64,000 nucleotides of DNA from Fodinibacter sp963747405 (lineage in GTDB: Bacteria > Actinomycetota > Actinomycetes > Actinomycetales > Dermatophilaceae), in the NCBI GenBank assembly GCA_963747405.1, contig CAVVFG010000015.1:56469-120468 (forward strand), written 5' to 3'. Below are positions 18,920-26,676 of the stretch, in pieces. How positions within the stretch are numbered: the first letter of the stretch is position 1; every line of letters starts with the position of its first letter. The notes under the pieces were generated by a model. That model searched no databases. It saw only the letters and a program-made list of their open reading frames with translations, and was not told where the DNA came from. The position numbers were made by a program, and so were the translations under genes.

Positions 18920-18925
18920 GTGCGC

Positions 18926-19867
18926 ATGCGCCCCATGCTGGCCACCGTCGCCGACCGCGTGCCGACCGGCGACGCGTGGGTGCACGAGGTCAAGTGGGAC
19001 GGGATGCGGGTGCTCGTCGACGTGCGCGATGGCGTGGCGACGGTCTGGTCGCGCAACGAGCGTGACGTGACCGCGGCCTACCCAGAGCTCGAGGAGATCG
19101 GCCGAGACTACGACGACATGCTGCTCGACGGCGAGGTGGTCGCCCTCGACGGGGGCCGCCCGAGCTTCCACGCCCTCACCGAGCGGATGCACGTGAGCGA
19201 CCGACGCCGCGCCCAACGGCTGATGGCCACCCGCCCGGTGACGCTGATGGTGTTCGACCTGCTGCGGCTCTTCGAGTCCGACCTCGCCAGCCAACCATGG
19301 TCTGCCAGAAGGGCATTGCTCGACCGGCTCGACCTGACCGGGCGGAACTGGCAGGTGCCGGAGGTCTACGACGACGGCCAGCAGCTGCTCGCGGCCACCA
19401 AGGAGCAGGGCCTGGAGGGGATCGTCAGCAAGCGACGCACCTCCCCGTACGCCGTGGGCCGCCGCTCGGCCGACTGGCGCAAGACCGCGCACCGCACCAG
19501 CCTGTCGGTGGTGGTGGGGGGATGGCGCCCGGAGGTCGGTTCGAACGGCCGTCTCGGTGCCGTGCTGGTCGGCCTCCCCGACGGGGACGGCGGGTGGCGG
19601 TATGCCGGCCGGGTGGGGTCGGGGCTGGCCGGCACCGCGGGTGAGGCGCTGGCGCTGCGGCTGCGCCCCCTGACCCGCGACACCTCGCCCTTCGTCGACG
19701 AGGTGCCGGCGATCGACGCCAACGGCACCACCTGGGTCGAGCCCCGGCTCGTCGTCGAGGTGCGCACCCTTCAGCTCACCGGCCAGCACCGGCTGCGCCA
19801 GCCCGCGTACCTGGGCGTGCGCAGCGACCTGACCCCGGCCGACCTCGAGGAGGTCGACGATGCCTGA
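18926..19867 (+). CDS. ATP-dependent DNA ligase (LigD ligase-domain type)
   Basis: This 313-residue stand-alone ligase corresponds to the ligase module of LigD. Motif I with the adenylated lysine is EVKWDGMRVLVDV. Further nucleotidyltransferase motifs are LLDGEVVALDGGRPSF, LMVFDLLRL, GLEGIVSKRRTSPY and the motif V-type WRKTAHR. An OB fold forms the C-terminal third (RYAGRVGSGL to RQPAYLGVRSD). The polymerase gene follows and overlaps it by 8 nt, so the two halves of a LigD are made as separate, translationally coupled proteins. No phosphoesterase (3'-end processing) domain is found in either. The start is the ATG just after a -10 box; upstream sequence in frame comes from the repeat array. 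Confidence 0.92.
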   Translation: MRPMLATVADRVPTGDAWVHEVKWDGMRVLVDVRDGVATVWSRNERDVTAAYPELEEIGRDYDDMLLDGEVVALDGGRPSFHALTERMHVSDRRRAQRLMATRPVTLMVFDLLRLFESDLASQPWSARRALLDRLDLTGRNWQVPEVYDDGQQLLAATKEQGLEGIVSKRRTSPYAVGRRSADWRKTAHRTSLSVVVGGWRPEVGSNGRLGAVLVGLPDGDGGWRYAGRVGSGLAGTAGEALALRLRPLTRDTSPFVDEVPAIDANGTTWVEPRLVVEVRTLQLTGQHRLRQPAYLGVRSDLTPADLEEVDDA

Positions 19868-20741
19868 GTACGTGCCCGAGGTGACCCGCGTGGAGGTGGC
19901 AGGGCGAAAGCTGCGCCTCACCAGCCTCGACAAGGTGATGTACCCCTCGACCGAGACCACCAAGGGCGAGGTACTCGCCTACTACGCCCAGGTGGCGCCG
20001 CTGATGCTGCCCCACGTCGCCGACCGACCGGTGACACGAGTGCGCTGGCCGCACGGCGTCGAGGACCAGATGTTCTTCGAGAAGAACCTGCCCTCCGGTG
20101 CCCCGAGCTGGTTGCCGCGGGCGCCCATCGACGACGTCACCTACCCGCTGATCACCGACCTCGCCGACCTCACGTACCTGGTCAACCTCAACAGCCTCGA
20201 GATCCACGTGCCGCAGTGGACCGTCGACGACGACGGCGAGCGTCGCAACCCCGACCGGCTGGTCATCGACCTCGACCCCGGCAAGCCGGCCGGGCTGCAC
20301 GAGTGCGCGAAAGTCGCTCTGCTGGTTCGGGACCGGCTGGCAGCGCTCGGGCTCGAGATGTACCCGGTGACGTCCGGGAGCAAGGGGATGCAGCTCTACG
20401 CCGCACTGGGGGGCGACCTCACCAGCGACCAGGTGCGTGACCTCGCGATGCAGCTGGCGCAGGAGATGACCAAGAAGTACCCCGGGCTGGTGCTGTGGAA
20501 GATGACCAAGTCGCTGCGGCCCGGCAAGGTCTTCCTCGACTGGAGCCAGAACGTCGCCGCCAAGACCACCATCAGCCCCTACTCGCTGCGCGGCCGCGAG
20601 CTTCCCTGCGTCGCCGCCCCCCGCACCTGGGTCGAGGTGGAGCAGGGCGCGCAGGAGCCGGAAGCGCTGCGGCAGCTGATGTTCGACGAGGTGCTGGAGC
20701 GGGTCGAGCGCGACGGCGACCTGATCGCCGACCTGCCGTAG
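19860..20741 (+). CDS. LigD-type polymerase/primase domain protein
   Basis: This 293-residue protein is the polymerase module of LigD as a separate polypeptide, an archaeo-eukaryotic primase-fold enzyme that fills gaps and adds ribonucleotides during end joining. It begins with VAGRKLRLTSLDKVMYPSTETTKGEV, typical of the family. RPVTRVRWPHGVEDQMFFEKN follows, then the metal-binding DLDP motif in RLVIDLDPGKPAG, and SGSKGMQLYAALG. The gene overlaps the ligase by 8 nt, so they form an operon whose products should work with Ku from 14.2-15.1 kb. A bidirectional hairpin ends the unit. Confidence 0.93.
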   Translation: MPEYVPEVTRVEVAGRKLRLTSLDKVMYPSTETTKGEVLAYYAQVAPLMLPHVADRPVTRVRWPHGVEDQMFFEKNLPSGAPSWLPRAPIDDVTYPLITDLADLTYLVNLNSLEIHVPQWTVDDDGERRNPDRLVIDLDPGKPAGLHECAKVALLVRDRLAALGLEMYPVTSGSKGMQLYAALGGDLTSDQVRDLAMQLAQEMTKKYPGLVLWKMTKSLRPGKVFLDWSQNVAAKTTISPYSLRGRELPCVAAPRTWVEVEQGAQEPEALRQLMFDEVLERVERDGDLIADLP

Positions 20742-20742
20742 C

Positions 20743-20771
20743 CACCCGGGCGGACCTCAGCCGCCCGGGTG
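20743..20771. terminator. Bidirectional terminator between the LigD polymerase and FhuF-like genes
   Basis: A perfect 11-bp stem CACCCGGGCGG/CCGCCCGGGTG has a 7-nt loop. It exactly fills the gap between two convergent stop codons. Confidence 0.85.
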
Positions 20772-21398
20772 TCAGCCGGCCGACCTCAGCCGTGGGCAGC
20801 CGGCGCACTCGACGCACCCCGGCAGCGCGTAGATCAGGCAGCACGACTCGCGCGGCGGCACGCCCGGCCGGATCAGCCCGGCCGCCGCCTCGGCCTCGCG
20901 CCGGGCCGCCGACCACATGTCGTCGACCAGCGCCGACCGCACGTGCGGGCCCAGCCGCACCACGGCGGGGTAGGCCGCCGCCACCGGCTCCGCGACCGCG
21001 CGGTAGTCGCGCTCGGCGCGCGCCAGCCGCTCTGCCAGCGGCCCGGCATCCGGCACGAGGCCGGTGAGCCGAACGCGCGAGGGCACCAGCGAGGGACCGA
21101 GGTCGAAGGTGAGCGCGGTGAGGTCGGCGCGCCACGGGCCGGCTGCGGCGGCGTGCGCGGCGGTGTGCGCCGGAACCTGCAGCAGCCACTGCAGCACGAA
21201 GACGGTGGCCACCTGCAGTGGGGCGTCGACGTCGTACCACCGGCCCTGCAGCGCGGTGAGCCGGTGCTGCCAGCTCAGGGCGTCATCGGTGCTGGGCGCA
21301 CCGGCGAGGGCGTCGAGCGAACGCGGCAACGGCATCCCGCCGGCCGTGAAGGCCAGCCACGCGTGCCGGCGCGACATCAGCGATGCGGCGCCCACCAC
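20772..21398 (-). CDS. FhuF-like (2Fe-2S) protein
   Basis: This protein of about 208 residues ends in the FhuF iron-sulfur motif C-C-x10-C-x2-C (ESCCLIYALPGCVECAGC). FhuF proteins reduce ferric iron from siderophores. The upstream part is Ala-rich, and WRADLTALTFDLGPS fits the N-terminal FhuF fold loosely. The start is uncertain: GTG 21398 or 21395 lies about 35 nt after the lsr2 stop, and ATG 21377 is also possible. None has a good ribosome binding site, so coupling to lsr2 translation is likely. No siderophore or transporter gene is nearby. Confidence 0.75.
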   Translation of the reverse strand: MVGAASLMSRRHAWLAFTAGGMPLPRSLDALAGAPSTDDALSWQHRLTALQGRWYDVDAPLQVATVFVLQWLLQVPAHTAAHAAAAGPWRADLTALTFDLGPSLVPSRVRLTGLVPDAGPLAERLARAERDYRAVAEPVAAAYPAVVRLGPHVRSALVDDMWSAARREAEAAAGLIRPGVPPRESCCLIYALPGCVECAGCPRLRSAG

Positions 21399-21433
21399 GT
21401 CGGGGGGCGCCGCATCGGTGAGGTGCTGGTCGC

Positions 21434-21769
21434 TCAGCCGTGCGCCTTGTCGTAGGCGGCCTGCACCTCGGAGGAGATGCGCCCGCGCTCGCTGACCTGG
21501 TGCCCGTTCTCGCGGGCCCACGCGCGCACCGCGCTGAGGTCCGTCTTGCGGCCGGACCCCTTGGATGCCGCACGGCCGGTGGCGCGGCGGCCGCCGGTGC
21601 GCTCGGCGTGGCCGATCCAGACGGCGAGCTCGTCGCGCAGCTTGGCGGCGTTGTCCGAGGTCAGGTCGATTTCGTAGCTGACGCCGTCGAGCGAGAACGA
21701 CACCGTCTCGTCGGCGGGGGAGCTCTTGTCGATGTCGTCGACGAGGAGCACCTGGACCTTCTTTGCCAT
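21434..21769 (-). CDS. lsr2: Nucleoid-associated protein Lsr2
   Basis: Lsr2 is the actinobacterial H-NS analogue that binds AT-rich DNA and silences foreign genes. The 111-residue product starts MAKKVQVLLVDDID, with the N-terminal dimerisation part containing VSYEIDLTSDNAAKLRDEL. The C-terminal DNA-binding domain carries the RGR minor-groove motif in QVSERGRISSEVQAAY. ATG 21769 is preceded by GAAGGGAAAACC. It is downstream of lysS and a small membrane protein on the same strand, a widespread actinobacterial order. Its AT-rich upstream region suggests its own promoter and possible self-control. Confidence 0.96.
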   Translation of the reverse strand: MAKKVQVLLVDDIDKSSPADETVSFSLDGVSYEIDLTSDNAAKLRDELAVWIGHAERTGGRRATGRAASKGSGRKTDLSAVRAWARENGHQVSERGRISSEVQAAYDKAHG

Positions 21770-21895
21770 GGTTTTCCCTTCGGGGGCTTCGGGTGGATTC
21801 CGCGGCAGCGTCATGATGCCGAAAAAGACATTAGCAGTGAATTCCCCCGAACGGTAAAGGGATGTTAAAGGTCGATACCGAACTGCGCATTTTCC
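21770..21895 (-). promoter_or_regulatory. AT-rich lsr2 upstream region
   Basis: This 126-nt gap is clearly richer in A and T than its surroundings. On the minus strand TAATGT near 21831-21836 could be a -10 box, with TTTACC about 19 nt further upstream. Because Lsr2 prefers AT-rich DNA, autoregulation here is plausible but unproven. Confidence 0.4.
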
Positions 21896-22126
21896 TCACG
21901 GTTGTGGGGGCGGGCCGGAGTCTGTGGACGGGGGGTCGTCGCCTTCGGATTCCGTAGCCGGCGCGGCCGAACGGGCCTGTGCCCGATCCTGCTCGGCCTC
22001 GAACTGGCGTTGTGCGAGGCGCTCGCGCCGGTCTCCCTCGAGCATGCTCTTGATGAGGAAGTAAAAGAGGATGGCGACCAGAATCGTCGGGAGAATCGCG
22101 GCGAGGTAGGGCCACACGGCGTCCAT
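21896..22126 (-). CDS. Small single-pass membrane protein
   Basis: I do not recognise a family. The 76-residue product has one N-terminal transmembrane helix (YLAAILPTILVAILFYFLI), then a charged, probably coiled helix (EGDRRERLAQRQFEAEQDRAQA). An acidic/proline tail follows (DDPPSTDSGPPPQP). It begins 3 nt after the lysS stop, so it is surely co-transcribed and perhaps coupled. Small proteins of this type downstream of lysS are common in actinobacteria; function unknown. Confidence 0.75.
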   Translation of the reverse strand: MDAVWPYLAAILPTILVAILFYFLIKSMLEGDRRERLAQRQFEAEQDRAQARSAAPATESEGDDPPSTDSGPPPQP

Positions 22127-22129
22127 GGG

Positions 22130-23671
22130 TCAGCCCTGCGGCTTCAGGTGGGGAAAGAGAATGGTCTCGCGGATGTTCGCGCCGGTGAACAGCATGACCA
22201 GCCGGTCGATGCCCAGACCCAGGCCGCCCATCGGGGGGGCGCCGTACTCCAGGGCGCGCAGGAAGTCCTCGTCGAGCTGCATCGCCTCCGGGTCGCCGCC
22301 GGCGGCGCGCAGCGACTGGGCGGTGAGCACCTCGCGCTGCACCACCGGGTCGACCAGCTCGGAGAAGCCGGTCCCGCGCTCGACCCCGGCGATGACGAGG
22401 TCCCAGGCCTCGATGAGCCCGTCCTTCGAGCGGTGGGGGCGGGCCAGCGGCTGGGCGATCGCGGGGTAGTCGCACAGGAAGGTCGGCTGGAGCAGGCCGG
22501 GCTCGACGAGCTCGCCGAGCAGCTCGAGGAAGACCTTGTCCTTCTCGAGACCAGGGTCGACCTCCACGCCGTGTCTGGCGGCGTACCCGAGCAGCGTCTG
22601 CGTGCTCGTCTCGAGGGTCACCTCCTCGCCGACCGCCTCACTGACGGCGTCGTAGACCGGGAGCCAGCGCCACTCGCCGTCGAGGTCGACGGTGCCGGCC
22701 CGGGTCTCGACGAGCCGCGAGCCGAGGGCGTCGGCGACCCCGAGGTACAGGTCGCGGATGAGCGCCCCGATGGAGGTCTGGTCGCCCCAGGCCTGGTAGG
22801 CCTCGAGCATGGTGAACTCCGCCGAGTGCGTGGCGTCGATGCCCTCGTTGCGGAAGATCCGGCCCATCTCGTACACCCGGTCGACCCCGCCCACGACGGC
22901 CTTCTTCAGGCTCAGCTCGAGGGCGATGCGCAGCACCATGTCCTGGTCGAACGCGTTGAGGTGGGTGCGGAACGGCCGCGCGGCGGCACCACCGTGCACC
23001 AGCTGGAGCACCGGTGTCTCGACCTCGAGGTAGCCCTGGGCCTCGAGCACCGACCGGATGGCGCGCAGCGCGGTGGCCTTGGTGCGCACCATGTCGCGGG
23101 CCTCCTGGCGCACGACGAGGTCGGCATACCGCTGGCGCACCCGGCTCTCCTCGGAGAGCTCCTTGTGCAGCACCGGCAGCGGGCGCAGCGCCTTGCTGGC
23201 CATCGCCCAGCGGCTCGCCATCACCGACAGCTCACCGCGGCGCGAGCTGATCACCCGGCCCTCGACGAACACGTGGTCGCCGAGGTCGACGTCGCTCTTC
23301 CACGCCGCCAGTGACTCCTCGCCCACCTCGGCCAGGCTCAGCATGACCTGCAGCCGGGTGCCGATACCCTCCTGCAGCGTGGCGAACGCGAGCTTGCCGG
23401 TGTTGCGGACGAAGACCACGCGACCGGCCACCCCGACGACGTCCTGCGTCTCCTCCCCCTGCTCGAGGTGCCCCCACTGCTCGCGCACGTCGGCGAGCGA
23501 GTGCGTGCGGGGGACCGCGACGGGATACGGGGGGATGCCGGCCGCGAGCAGCCGGTCGCGCTTGTCGCGGCGGATGCGCAGCTGCTCGGGCAGGTCGGCG
23601 TCAGGCAGGTCGGCCCGCGGGGCTGCCCCGGGGTCGGTGCCAACGGGCGCGGGGGCGGGGGTGTCCGTCAC
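22130..23671 (-). CDS. lysS: Lysine--tRNA ligase, class II
   Basis: This 513-residue enzyme charges tRNA-Lys. It has an N-terminal OB-fold anticodon-binding domain (VVGVAGRVVFVRNTGKLAFATLQ and following). The class II catalytic core carries motif 2 in YEMGRIFRNEGIDATHSAEF and motif 3 in GLGLGIDRLVMLFTG. I place the start at GTG 23671 rather than an in-frame TTG at 23680, because the TTG overlaps a TAGGCT -10 box that would start transcription at the GTG. The small membrane protein and lsr2 follow. About 100 bp upstream lies the IS110 element. Confidence 0.95.
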   Translation of the reverse strand: MTDTPAPAPVGTDPGAAPRADLPDADLPEQLRIRRDKRDRLLAAGIPPYPVAVPRTHSLADVREQWGHLEQGEETQDVVGVAGRVVFVRNTGKLAFATLQEGIGTRLQVMLSLAEVGEESLAAWKSDVDLGDHVFVEGRVISSRRGELSVMASRWAMASKALRPLPVLHKELSEESRVRQRYADLVVRQEARDMVRTKATALRAIRSVLEAQGYLEVETPVLQLVHGGAAARPFRTHLNAFDQDMVLRIALELSLKKAVVGGVDRVYEMGRIFRNEGIDATHSAEFTMLEAYQAWGDQTSIGALIRDLYLGVADALGSRLVETRAGTVDLDGEWRWLPVYDAVSEAVGEEVTLETSTQTLLGYAARHGVEVDPGLEKDKVFLELLGELVEPGLLQPTFLCDYPAIAQPLARPHRSKDGLIEAWDLVIAGVERGTGFSELVDPVVQREVLTAQSLRAAGGDPEAMQLDEDFLRALEYGAPPMGGLGLGIDRLVMLFTGANIRETILFPHLKPQG

Positions 23672-23679
23672 GAGGGTCA

Positions 23680-23685
23680 AGCCTA
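23680..23685 (-). promoter_or_regulatory. -10 box of lysS (leaderless)
   Basis: TAGGCT on the minus strand, 8 nt before GTG 23671. Confidence 0.55.
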
Positions 23686-23699
23686 CGGGGGCCGGCGGG

Positions 23700-23728
23700 T
23701 TCCCCGACCTTGCAGGTCAGCAGCCGCC
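23700..23728 (+). repeat. Left arm of a palindromic repeat split by the IS110 element
   Basis: This segment contains CCCCGACCTTGCAGGTCAGC. It is nearly the reverse complement of 25324-25344 on the far side of the transposon. It also matches, with few changes, the right arm of the intact palindrome at 41119-41203. The simplest reading is one hairpin repeat into whose interior the element inserted. Confidence 0.7.
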
Positions 23729-23801
23729 CCGGACCGGCCATCCGCGGCGTGTTGCCCGGCATCTGACACGAAGATTCCCTTGAGTGGGCAGCGACTGGGG
23801 T

Positions 23802-25040
23802 TCAGACGGCGCGGTCGAGGGTGACGGCGTAGCCCATTGCTTGGAGTTGGTGGAGAGCCCGGTTCTTGGCGCGTTCGGGGTGGAGCCGGCTGAAGTAGTC
23901 GGGGCCGGGGTCGTCGTAGAGGGCGCCGGTGGTTGCCATGTGCCAGATGATGGTGAGCATCTTGTGCTGGATGGCGACGTTGGCCTTCATCGGCCCGCGT
24001 CGTGAGGCGATGCGACGGTATCGGGCGCCGAGGTAGGTGTTCGGATTCTTGGCAACTGACATCGCCGCGGCGCCCAGGGCCCCTTGCAGGTAGGGGTTGC
24101 CGGGGCGGGTCTTGGTCGACTTCACTCGCCCGGCGGACTCGTTGCTGCCCGGGGTGGTGCCGGCCCACGAGGCCAAGTGGCCGGCTGTGGGGAAGCGGGT
24201 CATGTCCGCGCCTGTCTCGGCGATGATCACATCAGCGGTCAGGGTTGCGATGCCGGGGATGGTGGTGATCAGGTCCCGGAAGCCCTGAAAGGGTTCGATC
24301 ACCACCTCGATCCGGGCGGTGATCTCCTGGATCGCCGCTGTGTGCTGGTCGATGAGGTCGAGGTGGACCTGGGCCAAGAACGCGTGGTGCTCGTTGAACC
24401 GGCCGGTCAATGCTTCGGTCAGGGCCGGGATCTTCGAACGCAGCCGACGTTTGGCCAGGTCCGCCAACACGCTGGGGTCGCCTTCGCCCTCGATCAGCGC
24501 CGCCAGCATCAGCCTGCCCGAGACACCGGTGATGTCTGAGGCCACCGCGGACAGCTTGATCCCGGCGTCCTCGAGCAGCTTCTCCAGGCGCTGGACCTCG
24601 CGGCCGCGTTCGCGGATGATCGCGGTCCGGGCCCGGGTCAGGTCTCGCAACACCCGGATCGGCTCCGGTGGCACGAACGATGCCCGAACCAGACCGTGCG
24701 CGCCGAGCTGGGCCAGCCACGTGGCATCGGCCACATCGGTCTTGCGGCCCGGGAGGTTCTTCACGTGCCGGGCGTTGACCAGCATCACCTCGACTCCGGG
24801 CAGGTCCTCGAGCAGGTAGTAAAAGGGCTTCCAGTAGTCACTGGTGGCCTCCATCACCACGCAGGTGACCTGCTCGGCGACCAAATGCTCGCGCAACGCC
24901 AGAACCTGCTTGGTCATCGCCGACCAGGTCGTCACCGTCTCGGTCGTCTTGCGGCGGCCCGCCCCGGCGATCCGGACACAGACCTTGGCGTCCTGCTTGG
25001 AGATGTCGAGCCCAGCACAACGCACGTGCACAACTTCCAT
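23802..25040 (-). CDS. IS110-family transposase (DEDD recombinase)
   Basis: The 412-residue protein has the RuvC-like N-terminal domain with acidic residues in CAGLDISKQDAKVCV, VTCVVMEATSDYW and GRKTDVADATWLAQL. A coiled middle follows. The C-terminal Transposase_20 domain holds IPGIATLTADVIIAE, FASWAGTTPGSNESAG-like sequence with the conserved serine (read as LASWAGTTPGSNESAG), and KTRPGNPYLQGAL. All catalytic positions are present and the frame is intact, so it may be active. ATG 25040 has GAGGAGGA upstream. Members of this family are guided by an element-encoded bridge RNA, expected in the flanking noncoding stretch. Confidence 0.95.
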   Translation of the reverse strand: MEVVHVRCAGLDISKQDAKVCVRIAGAGRRKTTETVTTWSAMTKQVLALREHLVAEQVTCVVMEATSDYWKPFYYLLEDLPGVEVMLVNARHVKNLPGRKTDVADATWLAQLGAHGLVRASFVPPEPIRVLRDLTRARTAIIRERGREVQRLEKLLEDAGIKLSAVASDITGVSGRLMLAALIEGEGDPSVLADLAKRRLRSKIPALTEALTGRFNEHHAFLAQVHLDLIDQHTAAIQEITARIEVVIEPFQGFRDLITTIPGIATLTADVIIAETGADMTRFPTAGHLASWAGTTPGSNESAGRVKSTKTRPGNPYLQGALGAAAMSVAKNPNTYLGARYRRIASRRGPMKANVAIQHKMLTIIWHMATTGALYDDPGPDYFSRLHPERAKNRALHQLQAMGYAVTLDRAV

Positions 25041-25287
25041 GACTTCCTCCTCACACCAGGGACCAGCACTGGTGTCCGTCGTGGGGAGGGCAGGGAGGAA
25101 TGAAAGTCTGACACTCGTGCTCAAAGGCAACAATCCACGGTTCCCGTGGAGCCCTCCACCACCTTGCTGACCTACAGGCTCACAGGCACCACAGAAGGTT
25201 CGGGGTCGACCACGACGAACACCACCAGTCTCACCCCGGTCGATCCCTCGTGACCACAGCAGGACGCGACACCCACCAGAATCTTCG
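25041..25287 (-). ncRNA. Candidate bridge RNA region of the IS110 element
   Basis: In IS110-group elements a structured bridge (seek) RNA is encoded upstream of the transposase and pairs with donor and target DNA. This region has several stems. ACACCAG/CTGGTGT closes a hairpin at about 25053-25074. A perfect 7-bp stem TCCACGG-ttc-CCGTGGA lies at 25134-25150. GGGTCGACC near 25203 can pair with GGTCGATCCC near 25238. The call rests on position, structure and family knowledge; guide loops were not mapped. Confidence 0.5.
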
Positions 25288-25314
25288 CGCGCCCTGGTGC
25301 GCCAAGGAACGAAG

Positions 25315-25345
25315 GCGCCGCGTTGCTGACCTGCAAAGTCAGGGC
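25315..25345 (+). repeat. Right arm of the palindromic repeat split by the IS110 element
   Basis: It contains TTGCTGACCTGCAAAGTCAG, close to the reverse complement of the left arm at 23700-23728. It overlaps the last codons and stop of the VOC gene (25339), so the original repeat lay directly behind that gene. Confidence 0.7.
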
Positions 25346-25746
25346 TGCAGGGGGCTACGAACACCCCATCGGTGGCCGAATGGGTCGGTGAACCACGCGG
25401 CGCGCTCGCCGTTGCTGTCGTGCACCCCGCGCCGGTCGGGGACGGCCCCCTCGCGCACCGCGGCGGCGAAGGTGGCGGCGACGTCGGGCACCTGGAGCAC
25501 CAGGCTCACCGCGGCGCCCGGGCCGGTCGGCGCCACCGCGTCGTAGCCCGGCGCCTCGTCGGCGAGGTAGAACACCCCGTCGGCCACCATCAGGGCGACG
25601 TGCCCGATGGTGCCGTCGTCGTTCTCGAACGGCTCGCCCTCCACCGCGGCCCCCAGCACCGTCGCGTACCACTCGACGGCGTCGCGTGCGCCCTTCACCG
25701 CGAGGTAGGGGACCAGTGCCGGCCGTAGGTCTCGTTGCTCAGTCAT
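25339..25746 (-). CDS. VOC family (PhnB/glyoxalase-like) protein
   Basis: This 135-residue protein has the double beta-alpha-beta-beta-beta fold of the vicinal oxygen chelate superfamily, closest to the PhnB-like group. It shows LVPYLAVKGARDAVEWYATVLG at the start, IGHVALMVADGVFYLADE in the middle and NGERAAWFTDPFGHRWGV at the end. The family includes glyoxalases, dioxygenases and resistance proteins; substrate cannot be read here. GGGTGGAG precedes ATG 25746. The last codons overlap the repeat in which the IS110 element sits, and the protein end looks unaffected. Confidence 0.85.
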   Translation of the reverse strand: MTEQRDLRPALVPYLAVKGARDAVEWYATVLGAAVEGEPFENDDGTIGHVALMVADGVFYLADEAPGYDAVAPTGPGAAVSLVLQVPDVAATFAAAVREGAVPDRRGVHDSNGERAAWFTDPFGHRWGVRSPLQP

Positions 25747-25874
25747 GCTCCACCCCGTTTCCGGATGCCGGGCCGGCCGCTCCCGCTGAGCGCGCCTCCG
25801 GTATCCATCTCTTGGAGCGAGGGTAGGCACCCGCGCCGACAGTGGGCACTGGCGGAGGTGTCCGGGCCGACCAC

Positions 25875-25880
25875 TAGCGT
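25875..25880 (+). promoter_or_regulatory. -10 box of the AAA ATPase gene (leaderless)
   Basis: TAGCGT lies 7 nt before ATG 25888, without a Shine-Dalgarno sequence. Confidence 0.6.
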
Positions 25881-25887
25881 CGCCACC

Positions 25888-26673
25888 ATGGCCGGGAGGC
25901 AGCAGGCGTGGACCGAGGGGTTGCCCGCGCGCCGCCTGCAGGTCTCCCGCGGTGCCGAGCTGCCGGCACCCGACGTCTGGCCGCTCACCGTGCCGGCGGT
26001 CGCGCAGGTGCTGGCCGACGGGCTCGACCTCGCGGGTTGCACGGTGCTGGTCGGCGAGAACGGCTCGGGCAAGTCGACCCTCGTCGAGGCGCTCGCGATG
26101 GCGGCGGGCATGAACGCCGAGGGCGGCTCGACCGGGGCGAACCACCGCACCCATGAGAGCGAGTCACCGTTGCACGAGTGGCTCACCGTCGTGCGCGACC
26201 CCGGGGCGCCCCGGTGGGGCTACTTCGTGCGGGCCGAGACGATGCACGGGCTGTTCACCTACCTCGACACCTCCCGCGCCGACTCCCCGGGGAGCCGCGA
26301 CCCGCTCTTCCACGGCCTGTCCCACGGCGAGTCGTTCGTGGCGCTGCTACAGACCCGGCGGTTTCGCGGCGAGGGGCTGTTCGTCATGGACGAGCCCGAG
26401 GCCGGGCTGTCCTTCTCGGCCCAGCTGCACCTCGTCGCCGAGCTCACCGAGATGGCCCGCCGCCCGCGTACCCAGGTGGTGCTGGCCACCCACTCGCCGG
26501 TGCTGGCCGCCATCCCCGGGGCGCTGGTGCTCGAGCTGGGCGAGCACGGCATCCGGCCCACCACGTGGCACGATCTCGACGTGGTCACCCACCACCGCAG
26601 CTTCCTCGCCGAGCCGCGCCGCTACCTGCGGCACGTCATCGACGACGTCGGTGCCCTCGACGACCTCGAATGA
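25888..26673 (+). CDS. AAA_21-type ABC-like ATPase
   Basis: This soluble 261-residue ATPase has an ABC-type nucleotide site: Walker A GENGSGKSTLVEALA, a signature-like LSHGESFVALL, and Walker B GLFVMDEPEAGLS. A histidine switch follows in VVLATHSPVLAAIPG. No membrane domain or second domain is present. The closest group is the predicted single-domain ATPases of the AAA_21/RecF-like class, of unknown role. There is no nuclease (such as a TOPRIM partner) next to it, so I do not call a defence system. It converges with gntR across a short tandem repeat. Confidence 0.8.
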   Translation: MAGRQQAWTEGLPARRLQVSRGAELPAPDVWPLTVPAVAQVLADGLDLAGCTVLVGENGSGKSTLVEALAMAAGMNAEGGSTGANHRTHESESPLHEWLTVVRDPGAPRWGYFVRAETMHGLFTYLDTSRADSPGSRDPLFHGLSHGESFVALLQTRRFRGEGLFVMDEPEAGLSFSAQLHLVAELTEMARRPRTQVVLATHSPVLAAIPGALVLELGEHGIRPTTWHDLDVVTHHRSFLAEPRRYLRHVIDDVGALDDLE

Positions 26674-26676
26674 GGC

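Larger units (their letters stand above)
18093..18925. other. Long non-coding interval between HNH gene and ligase
   Basis: About 830 nt without a supportable gene. The first part (to about 18130) is relatively AT-rich and holds a second copy of AGCAGAATC (18067-18075 and 18108-18116). From 18424 to about 18810 it is occupied by diverged tandem repeats. Open frames across it are Pro/Arg-rich in both directions, and the unit lengths are not multiples of three, so I do not call any of them coding. Confidence 0.7.
23769..25287 (-). mobile_element. IS110-family insertion sequence, approximate limits
   Basis: The element holds one intact DEDD transposase gene, with a noncoding stretch of about 250 nt upstream and about 30 nt downstream. 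IS110 members usually lack long terminal inverted repeats. Here a 9-bp inverted pair, CGAAGATTC at 23769-23777 and its complement at 25279-25287, marks the probable ends and gives about 1.5 kb, normal for the family. The flanks on both sides are halves of a palindromic repeat. Exact ends cannot be fixed without an empty-site comparison. Confidence 0.75.

Noticed and set aside
18337..19056. Proline-rich minus-strand frame with repeated motifs over the tandem array
   Set aside because: Units of 83-87 bp do not keep a frame, and the frame runs antisense into the ligase gene; the apparent peptide repeats reflect DNA repeats.
25888..26673. ATPase as part of a defence system (OLD or retron type)
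   Set aside because: No TOPRIM nuclease, reverse transcriptase or other partner is adjacent; the neighbours are a VOC protein and the inositol regulator.
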